Assembly (NCBI RefSeq): GCF_003097655.1
Contig: NZ_QCZH01000017.1
Location: 1 to 64,000, forward strand
DNA: 64,000 nt
Direction: 5' to 3'
Source: Flavobacterium laiguense
GTDB lineage: Bacteria > Bacteroidota > Bacteroidia > Flavobacteriales > Flavobacteriaceae
Shown: positions 18,376 to 28,081 of the stretch, in pieces
Position numbering within the stretch: position 1 is the stretch's first letter
Layout of the letters: every line of letters begins with the position of its first letter
Notes under the pieces: model-generated
The model's input: the letters and a program-made list of their open reading frames with translations, nothing else
Database searches by the model: none
What the model was told of the DNA's origin: nothing
Position numbers and translations under genes: made by a program

Positions 18376-19443
18376 TTATAGTGTATTCACGTTATTTAAG
18401 TCAGCAAAAGCTTGCTCAAGTCTCGCATTGAAAGTAGCTTCACCTTCACGCAACCATTTTCTTGGGTCGTAATATTTTTTGTTAGGAACGTCTGATCCTT
18501 CTGGATTTCCGATTTGAGTTTTAAGGTAGTCAATATTGTTAACCATAAAATCACGAACACCTTCCGTAAATGCAAATTGCAGGTCAGTATCGATGTTCAT
18601 TTTTACAACACCATAACTAATTCCTTCTCTGATTTCTTCCAATGTAGAACCTGATCCACCGTGGAAAACAAAATCAACAGGGTTTGGTCCAGTTTTGAAT
18701 TTTTCTTGAACGTAATCTTGAGAATTTTTTAAGATTTTTGGTGTCAATTTTACATTTCCTGGTTTGTAAACTCCATGTACATTTCCAAAAGCAGCTGCAA
18801 TTGTAAATTTTGGGCTTATTTTAGATAATTCTTCGTAAGCATAAGCTACTTCATCAGGTTGTGTATATAATTTTGAGCTATCTACATCAGAGTTGTCCAC
18901 ACCGTCTTCTTCACCACCAGTGATTCCAAGTTCGATTTCTAAGGTCATTCCCATTTTGCTCATTCTTTCTAAATATCCTTTGCAGATTTCGATGTTTTCT
19001 TCGATTGGCTCTTCAGACAAATCAATCATGTGTGAAGAGAACAATGGTTTTCCAGTTGCTGCAAAATGTACTTCAGAAGCATCTAATAATCCATCAATCC
19101 AAGGCAATAATTTTTTGGCACAGTGGTCAGTGTGTAGAATAACTGTTGCTCCGTAGGCTTCAGCCAAAGTATGAATGTGTTTTGCTCCTGCAATACCACC
19201 TGCAATAGCGGCTTTTTCTCCTGCATTAGAAAGTCCTTTTCCTGCATTAAATTGTGCTCCACCATTTGAAAATTGGATGATAACTGGTGCATTTAGTTTT
19301 GCAGCAGTTTCAAGAACTCCATTAATAGTGCCAGATCCAATAACATTTACAGCTGGAAGGGCAAAGCCTTTTTCTTTTGCATAATTGAAAATTTCCTGTA
19401 CTTGATCGCCTGTAGCAACTCCTGGTTTAATATTGTGTGCCAT
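18376..19443 (-). CDS. fbaA: Class II fructose-bisphosphate aldolase
   Basis: Zinc-dependent aldolase of glycolysis and gluconeogenesis, splitting fructose-1,6-bisphosphate into dihydroxyacetone phosphate and glyceraldehyde-3-phosphate. 355 residues. LHTDHCAKKLLPW gives the catalytic Asp and a zinc His, IELGITGGEEDG the glutamate region, and VFHGGSGS the second zinc His and phosphate site. This is the long E. coli-type class IIA form. It lies upstream of accD in the same direction. Confidence 0.96.
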   Translation of the reverse strand: MAHNIKPGVATGDQVQEIFNYAKEKGFALPAVNVIGSGTINGVLETAAKLNAPVIIQFSNGGAQFNAGKGLSNAGEKAAIAGGIAGAKHIHTLAEAYGATVILHTDHCAKKLLPWIDGLLDASEVHFAATGKPLFSSHMIDLSEEPIEENIEICKGYLERMSKMGMTLEIELGITGGEEDGVDNSDVDSSKLYTQPDEVAYAYEELSKISPKFTIAAAFGNVHGVYKPGNVKLTPKILKNSQDYVQEKFKTGPNPVDFVFHGGSGSTLEEIREGISYGVVKMNIDTDLQFAFTEGVRDFMVNNIDYLKTQIGNPEGSDVPNKKYYDPRKWLREGEATFNARLEQAFADLNNVNTL

Positions 19444-19507
19444 TGTAATTTCTTTTAGTTTTTTAGTTTTTAGATTATAATCTGCAAAAATAAGAATTAA
19501 TTAGCAT

Positions 19508-22153
19508 TTAGAAAGGGTAATTGATGCCAAAATTAAAAACAGAGTTGGCAAAATTATATTGAGTGAACCATCTTTCTCCCATTTCATTAGCAGGATTGTA
19601 GGTTTTAAACCCAATATCGACTCGAACTACAAAAAAACCGAAATCATATCGTATCCCAAAACCAGTACCTAAGGCTATCTTGCTTAAATCTTTTAAACCC
19701 GTAAATTTAGCTGGTTCAAAAGTGGTGCCGTCAAATACATTCCAAATGTTGCCTGCATCAGCAAATAAGGCGCCATTAAATTTACCTCCAATTAAGAATC
19801 GGTATTCTCCACTGATTGCGATTTTTAAATTGGCTTCATTAAAGTTGTTTGTAGACGGGCTGCTTCCAGGGCCTAAGCGATAGGGTTGCCATGCTCTATT
19901 GTCATTAGATCCTCCTGCATAATAACTTTTAGTAAATGGAATAAAATTTGAATTCCCATAAGGGATCGCAATTCCAAAAAAGGTTCTCATGGCAAAAACT
20001 GTGTTTTTCTTGATATCCCAATACTTGACAAAGTCAAATTCAGTCTTTAGATATTCCGAATACTCTAAATTGAAAATTTCGTAATTTCCACTTGAGTTTT
20101 TAGGTAAATTTCCAATGCTTGAAATAGCAGATAATAGTGTCCCTGCAGACTCAATTTTTGTTCTAAACATGTAGAAATCATTGTCTTGCAGATCTTTTTT
20201 GGTTGTTTTTGTGAAGACAATATTGGTGGCCATAATAAAATCATTATCGGTAAGTCTAACTCTTTGTTGTTCAATGCTGTTTACATTTTGGTAATCTTCA
20301 TCATTTGGTTTCAAAGAGGTCTTGCCCGATAGTACATCATTTGTAAAACCAGTTGTTCCACTTTCTATAATTAAATCACCGCTTGTGTCAAAATAAGTAG
20401 GGTCTGTAACTATACTAGGGTCTTTTGCTATTTCATTTAGTGCATCATACGAAGATTCATATACATTATAATAATTTTCAGGATTAAGATTGTTTACAAA
20501 CTGAACATTAAAAAGATCGAAACGGGTTGTGTTATTTTTTTTTGGAGTCCAACTGTACGAATAAACGGCGCTAACGTTTTCTTTATCTAAGCCGATATTG
20601 GTTTGCTTTGAAAGACCTATACTCATTATAGTAGAGGGAATCATGCTTTTGGGGATGATTTTTTCTGTTTTAAAAGGAAATAAAATCCGCGGAAAGTTAA
20701 GTTTTGCATCCACACCGAATTCTGAGACATTAAAAAAACTGTCTCCTGGATCTGCTATATCATTGGATGCACCGATATTTCCCCGTGCTGAAAGTTCCAA
20801 TGTTTCGGCTCCATTAAAAACATTTCTAACGGTTTCTGTAATACTTCCGGTAATACCAAAATCTTCAATATTAGAATGGGTTAAATCTAAAGTATAGCCA
20901 AAGCTGTATTTTTTACGGGGTGTTAAATAAATTTTGGCAATCAAAGACTGTGCTGTACTGTCTCTTTTATCCAATTCATATTGGATGGTGGGGTAATTAA
21001 AAATTTTAAGATTGTTTAAATAACGTGTCGATAAAACGGTTTTAGAATCAGCAAATAGACCTCCTTTTACAATAAAAACAGCATCGGTTATGGCGTGTGG
21101 GGTGTATTTTATTTTATCAAAGGCATACAAATTCATGTTGTTATAGGTGACACTATCTTTTATTTTAGAATTGTGATTTGAGCTTTTATAGTCTGTATAA
21201 ATGTTGATGTCGCTAATTTTGTATAGTTTAAATGGTTCTGTTTTTGTAGAATCATTCTCTAGATATAAATAATTACCGATACTTAAATTGATGTTTGCTT
21301 TATTCTTTTTATTGATAGTGTCAATGTCAAAAGTTACATAATTAGGTTGAAAGCGATAGGCACCATTGTTTCTGAAAAGGGCACTTATTCGATCTTTTTC
21401 ACTTTCGAAATCTTCTGTTTTGTATTGGTTCCCAGATATAATTAATGATTTCTTTGTTTTGTAAATGGAATCCAATACGGGGGTTGAAATTGTAGCTGTT
21501 ATGGTGTCTAAGAAAAATGGATTTCCTGTTGTGACATCATACTTTATTTTGGCTTTTTTGGGACTTAGAGAGTCTAGCTTGTATGTGGCTTTAACATTGA
21601 AGTAGCCATTATTGAAATAATGACTTTTAAGACGAATTAACGATTTTCTAGATTTTGAAGTGTCAGCAATAACTGGTGCTTCTCCTGTTTCTTTCAAAAA
21701 AGAGTGTATTCCATGGTGCCAAAATGATTTGCGAAGTCTTCCTATTTGTTTCTCGGAGAGCCATTTTACTTCTCTTTTGTGTTTTTTTTCTTTGTTTTGA
21801 TATTTCAGATTGAATGTTGAATCCGGATTGGGATTGGCTAAATTGTAGATATTTAATTGAAATGGATAGCCAAATAAAGGACGGCTATTTGGTTGTTGGT
21901 ACAATTGGTCGTATACATCCTGATTCTTTATTAATTTGTCATTTTGAATGATTTCATTTTTTACAAGAAGCTGTTTTCTGGCGGGAACTCTCTTTTCTGA
22001 ATTACAAGCCAAAATTAATATTGAAATTAGGATAAATGCTGCTATTTTTGTAAAATTCTTTTTCTTCTGAAAAAGTAAGGATTGCCCAAGATTATCATCC
22101 CGAAAATTGTCGGGACTTTTTTTTATTGTATCGGATGATTTTTTTTTGGGCAT
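19508..22153 (-). CDS. tamL: TamL-type lipoprotein of the BamA/TamA family
   Basis: Outer-membrane protein of the Omp85 superfamily, 881 residues: a lipoprotein signal, POTRA-like domains (about residues 110-400) and a C-terminal 16-strand barrel. The lipobox ISILILAC places the lipidated Cys near residue 50. In Bacteroidota such lipidated TamA homologues are called TamL and work with TamB; no tamB is in the window. The start is odd: the only in-frame ATG lies 36 or so residues before the hydrophobic segment, and those codons include a palindrome (22098-22115) that resembles intergenic repeats elsewhere. There is no alternative start codon closer in. Confidence 0.88.
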   Translation of the reverse strand: MPKKKSSDTIKKSPDNFRDDNLGQSLLFQKKKNFTKIAAFILISILILACNSEKRVPARKQLLVKNEIIQNDKLIKNQDVYDQLYQQPNSRPLFGYPFQLNIYNLANPNPDSTFNLKYQNKEKKHKREVKWLSEKQIGRLRKSFWHHGIHSFLKETGEAPVIADTSKSRKSLIRLKSHYFNNGYFNVKATYKLDSLSPKKAKIKYDVTTGNPFFLDTITATISTPVLDSIYKTKKSLIISGNQYKTEDFESEKDRISALFRNNGAYRFQPNYVTFDIDTINKKNKANINLSIGNYLYLENDSTKTEPFKLYKISDINIYTDYKSSNHNSKIKDSVTYNNMNLYAFDKIKYTPHAITDAVFIVKGGLFADSKTVLSTRYLNNLKIFNYPTIQYELDKRDSTAQSLIAKIYLTPRKKYSFGYTLDLTHSNIEDFGITGSITETVRNVFNGAETLELSARGNIGASNDIADPGDSFFNVSEFGVDAKLNFPRILFPFKTEKIIPKSMIPSTIMSIGLSKQTNIGLDKENVSAVYSYSWTPKKNNTTRFDLFNVQFVNNLNPENYYNVYESSYDALNEIAKDPSIVTDPTYFDTSGDLIIESGTTGFTNDVLSGKTSLKPNDEDYQNVNSIEQQRVRLTDNDFIMATNIVFTKTTKKDLQDNDFYMFRTKIESAGTLLSAISSIGNLPKNSSGNYEIFNLEYSEYLKTEFDFVKYWDIKKNTVFAMRTFFGIAIPYGNSNFIPFTKSYYAGGSNDNRAWQPYRLGPGSSPSTNNFNEANLKIAISGEYRFLIGGKFNGALFADAGNIWNVFDGTTFEPAKFTGLKDLSKIALGTGFGIRYDFGFFVVRVDIGFKTYNPANEMGERWFTQYNFANSVFNFGINYPF

Positions 22154-22202
22154 GCGGGCTTTGATTGTTATAAAATTTTTAATTCAAAAGTACATTTTTT
22201 TT

Positions 22203-22925
22203 ATGCTTAGTAAAAACCAAATAAAGCTTATCTCGAGTTTGCAACAAAAAAAACATCGTTTTGCCAATCAGTTGTTTTTTGCCGAGGGCGTAAAAGTAAT
22301 TCAAGAATTAGTAAAATCAAATTTTGAATTGGAACATCTTTATACAACAAAGTCGGATTTTGATGAAATAGCAGCAGCCAAGAAAACAATTATTTCCGAA
22401 AGTGATTTGAATAAAATTAGCGCATTAGCTACTCCTAATACTTGTTTAGCCGTATTTAAAATTCCTTTAGAAAAAAAGATTATTGATTCTGGTTTGATAG
22501 TGGCGCTAGATTCTATTAGAGATCCAGGGAATTTGGGCACTATTTTAAGATTATGTGATTGGTTTGGAGTTAAGCAGCTGTTGTGCTCCAAAGAAACGGT
22601 TGACATTTACAATCCAAAAGTGGTTCAGGCTACGATGGGATCTATTGCTAGAGTAAACGTAAATTATGTCGATTTGAATGATTTTATATCCAAAACTAAG
22701 TTGCCCGTTTTTGGAACATTTATGGATGGGGATACTATCTATAAAACAGATTTGCCTCAAGATGGAATCATAATAATGGGTAATGAAGCCAATGGAATTT
22801 CAGCAGAGTTGGAGAATTTGATTCAAAAAAGACTAACCATTCCTCGTTTTGGGGATCTTCAAGAAACCGAAAGCTTAAATGTGGCTACCGCAACCGCAAT
22901 AATTTTAAGTGAATTTAGAAGGTAA
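22203..22925 (+). CDS. TrmH/SpoU-family RNA 2'-O-methyltransferase
   Basis: SAM-dependent methyltransferase with the trefoil-knot SPOUT fold, probably acting on rRNA (RlmB-like) or tRNA. About 240 residues: an N-terminal L30e-like substrate-binding domain (AEGVKVIQELV) and the catalytic domain with DSIRDPGNLGTILR, IIMGNEANGIS and ETESLNVATATAI, the three SpoU motifs. The open frame extends to 22107, but MLSKNQIKLI at 22203 is the expected start and avoids overlap with the divergent tamL. The exact target nucleotide cannot be told. Confidence 0.9.
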   Translation: MLSKNQIKLISSLQQKKHRFANQLFFAEGVKVIQELVKSNFELEHLYTTKSDFDEIAAAKKTIISESDLNKISALATPNTCLAVFKIPLEKKIIDSGLIVALDSIRDPGNLGTILRLCDWFGVKQLLCSKETVDIYNPKVVQATMGSIARVNVNYVDLNDFISKTKLPVFGTFMDGDTIYKTDLPQDGIIIMGNEANGISAELENLIQKRLTIPRFGDLQETESLNVATATAIILSEFRR

Positions 22926-22955
22926 AATTAAACTTGGGAGCACTTAATGAAATTT

Positions 22956-23660
22956 TTAATGGAAAGTAAAATTAATTAAAACCGCTCTGGATTTCATAGA
23001 CTCAATATTGCCTGTCCATGGGCTATTTGGGTCTTTGTCGCGTATTAATTCGTCTGAGATTCCAAATGAACCTCTTATGGATGGTGAAAATATGAAATAT
23101 TCTGAAAATATATCAATTCCAAAGCCCAATTCATAATTCGTAGTCCACGATTTCATCCTAAATCGATTCTCAAGATTGTCTTCCAAAGATTTTGAATTAC
23201 TGGATAGATTTAAGTTTGCAGATACACCTCCCAGTAAATAAGGGCGTATATTTCCGGTTCTAAGGGACGAGAATTTTAACAATAAAGGAAAATGGATATA
23301 AGTACCGTTTACTTCCCTAAGGGCATCTTTTTCGGAAGCAAAATTAGGATAATGTAAAATTTTACTGGAATAGTAGAGACCGGGTTCAAAACGTAAGTTT
23401 AAATACTCCTGTAGTCTAACATCCGCAACTATACCAACATTGAAACCTGTTGAATTGTCTACTTGAATATCAGGTCCTACTGTTTTATAGTCAATTTTTA
23501 AATCATAAGAGTTGAAGCCCAGATAAAAGCCAAAGTAAATTCGGTGTTTTTGCCAGGTTTCTAAATTTATAATGGGATCCTTGCTAAAAATTCCTTTTGA
23601 ATTTTGGGCGTTTCCATTTAAGGCAAAAACTATCAAAACAAGTGCAATTATTTTTTTCAT
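22956..23660 (-). CDS. porT: Type IX secretion system protein PorT
   Basis: Outer-membrane beta-barrel protein required for the type IX secretion system of Bacteroidota (SprT in gliding Flavobacterium). 234 residues, signal peptide about 1-18 ending at NAQ, then alternating strands (FGFYLGFNSYDL, LNLRFEPGLYYSS, YELGFGIDIF) and a terminal aromatic-ending strand. It lies 24 bases after ubiE on the same strand, an arrangement I recall from other Flavobacteria. Its presence implies a T9SS although the other components are outside the window. Confidence 0.85.
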   Translation of the reverse strand: MKKIIALVLIVFALNGNAQNSKGIFSKDPIINLETWQKHRIYFGFYLGFNSYDLKIDYKTVGPDIQVDNSTGFNVGIVADVRLQEYLNLRFEPGLYYSSKILHYPNFASEKDALREVNGTYIHFPLLLKFSSLRTGNIRPYLLGGVSANLNLSSNSKSLEDNLENRFRMKSWTTNYELGFGIDIFSEYFIFSPSIRGSFGISDELIRDKDPNSPWTGNIESMKSRAVLINFTFH

Positions 23661-23684
23661 ATTTACGCTGAATGTTTTTCAGTA

Positions 23685-24416
23685 TTATTTTTTGGAGGCT
23701 GAGTAAATGGTTGCAACTCCAAATGTTTGAGGCATAGCTACAACATCTATAAACCCCGTTTTTCGTAAAATATTGTTTAATGCTTCTCCATAAGGAAAAG
23801 AAGCGGCAGATTCTGATAGATAGCCATAAGCAACTTCATCTTTTGAAAATAATTTTCCAATGATTGGTAATATATTGTTGCTGTAAAATTTATAGCCTTG
23901 TTTGTATGGTGTTTTTTCTGGAACAGAGGTTTCTAAAATAACGAAAATCCCACCTGGTTTTAGAACTCTTAAAATTTCAGAGAGCCCTTTTTCTAGGTGT
24001 TCAAAATTTCTTACGCCAAAAGCAACGGTTATGGCGTCAAAAAAATGATCTTCAAAAGGCATGTTTTCAGAATCACCTAAAACCATTTCGATTGTTTTGG
24101 AAAGATTTTTATCGGCAATTTTTTTTGAACCTATTTCAAGCATTCCTGCGGAAATGTCTAATCCAATGATTTTTTTTGCATTTGTTTTAGCCATCAAAAT
24201 AGCCAAATCTCCTGTTCCTGTAGCAATATCCAAAATGTTTTCGGGATTGGTTTTGGCAACCAACTGCAAAACTTTTTTTCTCCATTTAACATCTATACCA
24301 AACGAAATGACACGGTTTAGATTGTCATAGTTTCCAGAAATGGTATCGAACATTTTTGCAACTTGTTCTTTTTTACTAAGAGAGGAGTCTTTATAGGGTG
24401 TGATTTCTTTTGGCAT
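23685..24416 (-). CDS. ubiE: Demethylmenaquinone methyltransferase
   Basis: Class I SAM methyltransferase of the UbiE/MenG family, making menaquinone from demethylmenaquinone, the last step of quinone synthesis. About 243 residues. Visible motifs are the SAM-binding [23 protein letters not shown], and the family signature region [13 protein letters not shown]. The open frame runs to 24443, but a TATATTTG -7 element at 24431-24438 lies inside that extension, so the start at 24416 ([10 protein letters not shown]) is preferred. Confidence 0.94.
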   Translation of the reverse strand: MPKEITPYKDSSLSKKEQVAKMFDTISGNYDNLNRVISFGIDVKWRKKVLQLVAKTNPENILDIATGTGDLAILMAKTNAKKIIGLDISAGMLEIGSKKIADKNLSKTIEMVLGDSENMPFEDHFFDAITVAFGVRNFEHLEKGLSEILRVLKPGGIFVILETSVPEKTPYKQGYKFYSNNILPIIGKLFSKDEVAYGYLSESAASFPYGEALNNILRKTGFIDVVAMPQTFGVATIYSASKK

Positions 24417-24430
24417 TTTTTTAATTTGTA

Positions 24431-24438
24431 CAAATATA
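24431..24438 (-). promoter_or_regulatory. -7 element before ubiE
   Basis: TATATTTG on the minus strand, an exact TAnnTTTG match 15 bases before the preferred start codon. No TTG is at ideal -33 spacing. Confidence 0.45.
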
Positions 24439-24629
24439 AACAAACTGTATAAACTATAAATACGTTTTTTGAAATGGGTGAAATTTATTTCAAATTGTTG
24501 TTTTGTGTGATATTACTTAATTAAAGCCCAATTATGGATGAAAAATAAATGAAATATCACTAAAAGTGGGTATTGTGGTTCCTGTTTTTATTACAGAAGT
24601 TTGTACCATGAAATTTTAATATTTATTGA

Positions 24630-24947
24630 ATGGTTAAGAGGGAAGTAATGACCCAAATCAAATGGATGCTTCTTGCGCTATTTATCTCATTTGTTCTTGT
24701 ATTTTTTTTTGAAGGTACTGTCAGTAATGGCTGTATTGTTTTAAAAGCGCAAAACACGTTCTTAGGATTAAATTTGTTTTTGGAAATTTTAATTTTCTTT
24801 GCCTTTAGTATCTTTGTGGTATTTGGTACTAAAGGTTTTTTTGAGTTGTACTCTCAAAAAACATCAAATAACATTGTCTTCGTTTCTGGAGTAATAATGA
24901 TATTTGTGATTTGTATATTATGTTATCAAATTTTATTACAAGAGTAG
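24630..24947 (+). CDS. Small membrane protein, unknown function
   Basis: A 105-residue protein with three predicted membrane segments (about residues 10-28, 46-66 and 83-102) and no known motif. An internal ATG at 24648 is an alternative start. It is transcribed alone, with a bidirectional terminator just downstream that it shares with folA. Codon use resembles its neighbours, so it is probably real, but I do not recognise a family. Confidence 0.6.
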   Translation: MVKREVMTQIKWMLLALFISFVLVFFFEGTVSNGCIVLKAQNTFLGLNLFLEILIFFAFSIFVVFGTKGFFELYSQKTSNNIVFVSGVIMIFVICILCYQILLQE

Positions 24948-24971
24948 GTCATTCCTCTAATCGTTTAAATG

Positions 24972-25000
24972 AAAAACATCCCAATTGGGATGTTTTTTTT
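24972..25000. terminator. Bidirectional terminator
   Basis: AAAACATCCCAATTGGGATGTTTT palindrome followed by a T-run on the plus strand and by T on the minus strand. It serves the 105-aa gene and the convergent folA. Confidence 0.8.
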
Positions 25001-25482
25001 TATTTTTTGATGTAAGTTTGATAAGTATATTCATAAAGATGTTTATCGTCTATTGGGTTAAATTCACTAAAAATTTCTCGCCAATTATCAGGGTTTATTT
25101 CTGGGAAAAAAGCATCGGCCTCAAAATTATGATGAACTCTTGTAATTTCTAGCTTGTCTGCATAAGGAAGCCCCAAATTATATATTTCTCCTCCGCCAAT
25201 AATAAATGAAGTTTCGTTTTTTGGACAAATAGCGATTGCTTTTTCTATGCTATTAACTACAATACAACCTTCTGGTTGGTAGTTTTCTTGTCTTGTGATT
25301 ACCACGTGAGTTCTATTGGGAAGAGGTTTCGGAAAGCTTTCAAATGTTTTTCTCCCCATTATAATATAGTGACCTGTAGTTAATGATTTAAATCTTTTAA
25401 AGTCATTGGGAAGATGCCAAACCAGTTCATTGTTTTTTCCGAGTGCATCGTTTTCTGCAACAGCAGCAATCATAATTATCAT
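25000..25482 (-). CDS. folA: Dihydrofolate reductase
   Basis: Reduces dihydrofolate to tetrahydrofolate with NADPH. About 160 residues. AAVAENDALGKNNELVWHLP contains the Trp and substrate-loop region, IIMGRKTFESFP binds the cofactor, and IIGGGEIY is the second NADPH motif. The frame continues to 25515, but the ATG at 25482, next to the stop of the upstream 2TM gene, gives the usual length. It works with thyA (26422-27273), which regenerates dihydrofolate. Confidence 0.95.
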   Translation of the reverse strand: MIIMIAAVAENDALGKNNELVWHLPNDFKRFKSLTTGHYIIMGRKTFESFPKPLPNRTHVVITRQENYQPEGCIVVNSIEKAIAICPKNETSFIIGGGEIYNLGLPYADKLEITRVHHNFEADAFFPEINPDNWREIFSEFNPIDDKHLYEYTYQTYIKK

Positions 25483-25483
25483 A

Positions 25484-25843
25484 CTAGGGGATTTTATTTG
25501 AATTATTTTCTTCAATTTTAGATTGCAATTGGGCTATTTTTTTTTGCTGTAAAGCTACAAGTCTGTCGATCTGATCTCTTTCCCAATATTTGTTCATAAA
25601 ACGATCGGTAATGAATACTTTTATAAAATGTAATATAAAAAGGAATAGCCATACGATAATAATCCATGTAGACCAGTTTGTATCTATACCAATATCGAAA
25701 AATCGATGAGCGGTGAATAAAAAGATGCTAATCAAAGTAAAGAGAACAAAATGGTAATAGAGCCTTTTCTTTTGTCTTAGGCGTCTTCTGGCGTATTCAT
25801 ATTGCTCGTGTAATTCTTTTTCCATGGTATAAATTTTGTCCAT
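25484..25843 (-). CDS. 2TM domain-containing protein
   Basis: A 119-residue protein with an N-terminal basic helix (YEYARRRLRQKKRLYYH), two membrane segments (about residues 29-50 and 58-80) and a charged C-terminal helix. This matches the 2TM domain common in Bacteroidota, sometimes found fused to histidine kinases; the stand-alone function is unknown. Its stop abuts the folA start, so the two are co-translated. M7 is an alternative start. Confidence 0.8.
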   Translation of the reverse strand: MDKIYTMEKELHEQYEYARRRLRQKKRLYYHFVLFTLISIFLFTAHRFFDIGIDTNWSTWIIIVWLFLFILHFIKVFITDRFMNKYWERDQIDRLVALQQKKIAQLQSKIEENNSNKIP

Positions 25844-26058
25844 AAAGATAAAATATATTTTTTAAAGACACTATTCTGATTATTGAATATTAATGAGAAA
25901 TCGTTTTCTTATTTTGGAATCAAAAAATTATTGGAGCTATTTTCTTAAAAGAATAAAAAAGAATGCTTTTTCTTGTTATTACATCAATTCTGTATAGGCC
26001 AGATTGTAATGTCGAATTATTTTATTTACTTTGGTATAATCTTAAAAACTAAATAGTT

Positions 26059-26355
26059 ATGTCTATAAAGAAACAATTTGTAAAAACAAAGCCAGTTTGT
26101 AAAGTTACTTTTTCAGTTGAAGCTAAAACGGCTAATGAAGCTTCTGTTGTTGGGGATTTTAATAACTGGAGTTTAGAAGAGGGAGCTTTAAGTAAATTGA
26201 AAAATGGTACTTTCAAAGCTACTTTTGATTTAAATAAAGATGCTGTTTATGAATTTAAATATGTCATAGATGGCGTGTTTGTAAATGAACCAGAAGCCGA
26301 TTCATTCAAGTGGAATGATTACGCAGGTGCAGAGAACAGTGTATTAGCAATATAA
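26059..26355 (+). CDS. Isoamylase N-terminal-like (CBM48) domain protein
   Basis: A 98-residue stand-alone early-set Ig domain of the glycogen-binding CBM48 type. Diagnostic strings are ASVVGDFNNWS and YEFKYVIDGVFVNEPEAD. There is no catalytic domain. Similar small proteins occur in Flavobacteria with unknown role, perhaps glycogen binding or regulation. It is monocistronic, with a bidirectional terminator right after it. Confidence 0.8.
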   Translation: MSIKKQFVKTKPVCKVTFSVEAKTANEASVVGDFNNWSLEEGALSKLKNGTFKATFDLNKDAVYEFKYVIDGVFVNEPEADSFKWNDYAGAENSVLAI

Positions 26356-26362
26356 TCCCAAT

Positions 26363-26396
26363 AAAAAATTCCGCTTGTTGAAAGCGGAATTTTTTA
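26363..26396. terminator. Bidirectional terminator
   Basis: AAAAAATTCCGCTT and AAGCGGAATTTTTT pair around a short loop. It lies between the convergent CBM48 gene and thyA. Confidence 0.8.
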
Positions 26397-26421
26397 TAAA
26401 TCAGATTGGTGTTTTGTTTAT

Positions 26422-27273
26422 TTAGACAGCAACGTTTCCTTTAATGAGGGCATGTGGTTCGTATCCTTCTAAAGTAAAGTCATCGAAATCAAAATCGAAG
26501 ATGTTTTTTATAGCGGGATTCAAAATCATTTTTGGCAATGGTTTTGGCTCACGTGTGAGTTGTAATTCGAGTTGCTCAAAGTGATTGTTGTAAATGTGAG
26601 CGTCACCAAAGGTGTGGATAAATTCTCCAACTTCAAGGTTGCAAACCTGCGCAATCATCATTGTTAATAAGGCATAGGAGGCTATATTAAAAGGAACACC
26701 CAAAAAAACATCGGCACTGCGTTGGTACAATTGACAAGATAGTTTTCCTTTAGTTTCTCCCTTGGTTTCATCTGGGGCAGCTACATAAAATTGAAAAAAG
26801 GCATGACAAGGAGGCAAGGCCGCTTTGTTGTTGGCAACATTCTCCTCAAATGACTTAGTCGTATCTGGAAGAACCGATGGATTCCATGCAGAAACGAGCA
26901 TTCTTCGGCTGTTTGGATTTGTTTTTAATTCGGTAATAAGTTCAGAAATTTGGTCAATTTCCTCGCTGTTCCAATTGCGCCATTGGTGTCCGTAAACAGG
27001 CCCCAAGTCGCCATTGCTGTCGGCCCAAGCATCCCAAATTTTAACGCCGTTTTCTTGTAAGTATTTGATATTTGTATCCCCTTTGAGAAACCAAAGCAAT
27101 TCGTAAATTATAGATTTAAGATGTAATTTTTTGGTAGTTACCATGGGGAAACCTTCACTCAAATCAAATCGCATTTGGTGGCCAAATACACTTTTTGTTC
27201 CAGTTCCGGTACGATCTCCTTTTTGACAACCGTTTTTCATAACGTGTTGTACTAAATCTAAGTATTGCTTCAT
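26422..27273 (-). CDS. thyA: Thymidylate synthase
   Basis: Methylates dUMP to dTMP using methylene-tetrahydrofolate. 283 residues, slightly longer than E. coli ThyA because of an insert around residues 138-150 and 168-180. The catalytic Cys is C156 in [34 protein letters not shown] and the nucleotide-binding region HIYNNH are intact. It is 21 bases downstream of the DUF151 gene on the same strand. Confidence 0.97.
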   Translation of the reverse strand: MKQYLDLVQHVMKNGCQKGDRTGTGTKSVFGHQMRFDLSEGFPMVTTKKLHLKSIIYELLWFLKGDTNIKYLQENGVKIWDAWADSNGDLGPVYGHQWRNWNSEEIDQISELITELKTNPNSRRMLVSAWNPSVLPDTTKSFEENVANNKAALPPCHAFFQFYVAAPDETKGETKGKLSCQLYQRSADVFLGVPFNIASYALLTMMIAQVCNLEVGEFIHTFGDAHIYNNHFEQLELQLTREPKPLPKMILNPAIKNIFDFDFDDFTLEGYEPHALIKGNVAV

Positions 27274-27294
27274 TCTAGGGTTGTGATTTGTAGT

Positions 27295-27918
27295 TTATCG
27301 TTTTGAAATTTCGTCCCTAATTTTAGCGGCTTTTTCATAATCTTCGTGCTCCACAGCTTGTTGCAATAATTCGTTTAATTCCTGCAAACTGTGTTTAGCA
27401 TAGGTGTTGCCAGATTCGTTGCTTTCGGGAGTATGACCAAAAGTTTCGGGATTAGAAAGAATATCGTCTATTTCTTGAGAAGCCGCATCGGTTTCAAGTG
27501 GATTTGCTTTTAAATAAATTCCAGCTTTGTCCAATATGTTTTTATAAGTAAACATAGGAGCGTTAAATCGAATGGCTAATGCAATGGCATCTGAAGTTCT
27601 GGCATCAATTATTTCTTCGATTTTATCTCTTTCGCATATAATGCTGGAATAGAAAACACCGTCAACTAGCTTGTGTATGATGACTTGTTTGACAACAATG
27701 TCAAATCGATCGGCAAAATTTTTGAATAAATCATGAGTCAATGGTCGAGGAGGCTTAATTTCTTTCTCTAAAGCAATAGCAATAGATTGGGCTTCGAATG
27801 CTCCGATAACAATCGGTAATTTTCTTTCGCCATCAACCTCGTTCAAAATCAATGCATACGCACCGTTTTGGGTTTGACTATATGAAATTCCTTTTATGGA
27901 TAATTTTACTAGACTCAT
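27295..27918 (-). CDS. Bifunctional nuclease family protein (DUF151) with UVR motif
   Basis: 207 residues. The N-terminal DUF151 domain (about 1-140; related proteins are reported as bifunctional nucleases) is followed by a linker and a C-terminal UvrB/UvrC-type motif (about residues 175-205, LLQQAVEHEDYEKAAKIRDE). The fusion is usual in Bacteroidota. It is upstream of thyA in the same direction. Its cellular role is not settled. Confidence 0.88.
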   Translation of the reverse strand: MSLVKLSIKGISYSQTQNGAYALILNEVDGERKLPIVIGAFEAQSIAIALEKEIKPPRPLTHDLFKNFADRFDIVVKQVIIHKLVDGVFYSSIICERDKIEEIIDARTSDAIALAIRFNAPMFTYKNILDKAGIYLKANPLETDAASQEIDDILSNPETFGHTPESNESGNTYAKHSLQELNELLQQAVEHEDYEKAAKIRDEISKR

Positions 27919-28010
27919 GTTAGTATAATAGAAAGTACAAAGTACCTTATTAATAGTGTCGTTTTATATATTAAATAAAAGTGCAATTTTAGTCAAAATT
28001 TATCGAACAA

Positions 28011-28060
28011 AAAAGCTACCTAAAGCAAAGATACGATTATCTTGTTTTTAGGCAGCTATA
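28011..28060 (-). terminator. Terminator of the etf operon
   Basis: On the minus strand TAGCTGCCTAAA pairs imperfectly with TTTAGGTAGCT, with a smaller internal stem and a final TTTTTTG tail, just after the etfA stop. Confidence 0.65.
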
Positions 28061-28081
28061 TTTAACTAGAGATATTTGTTT

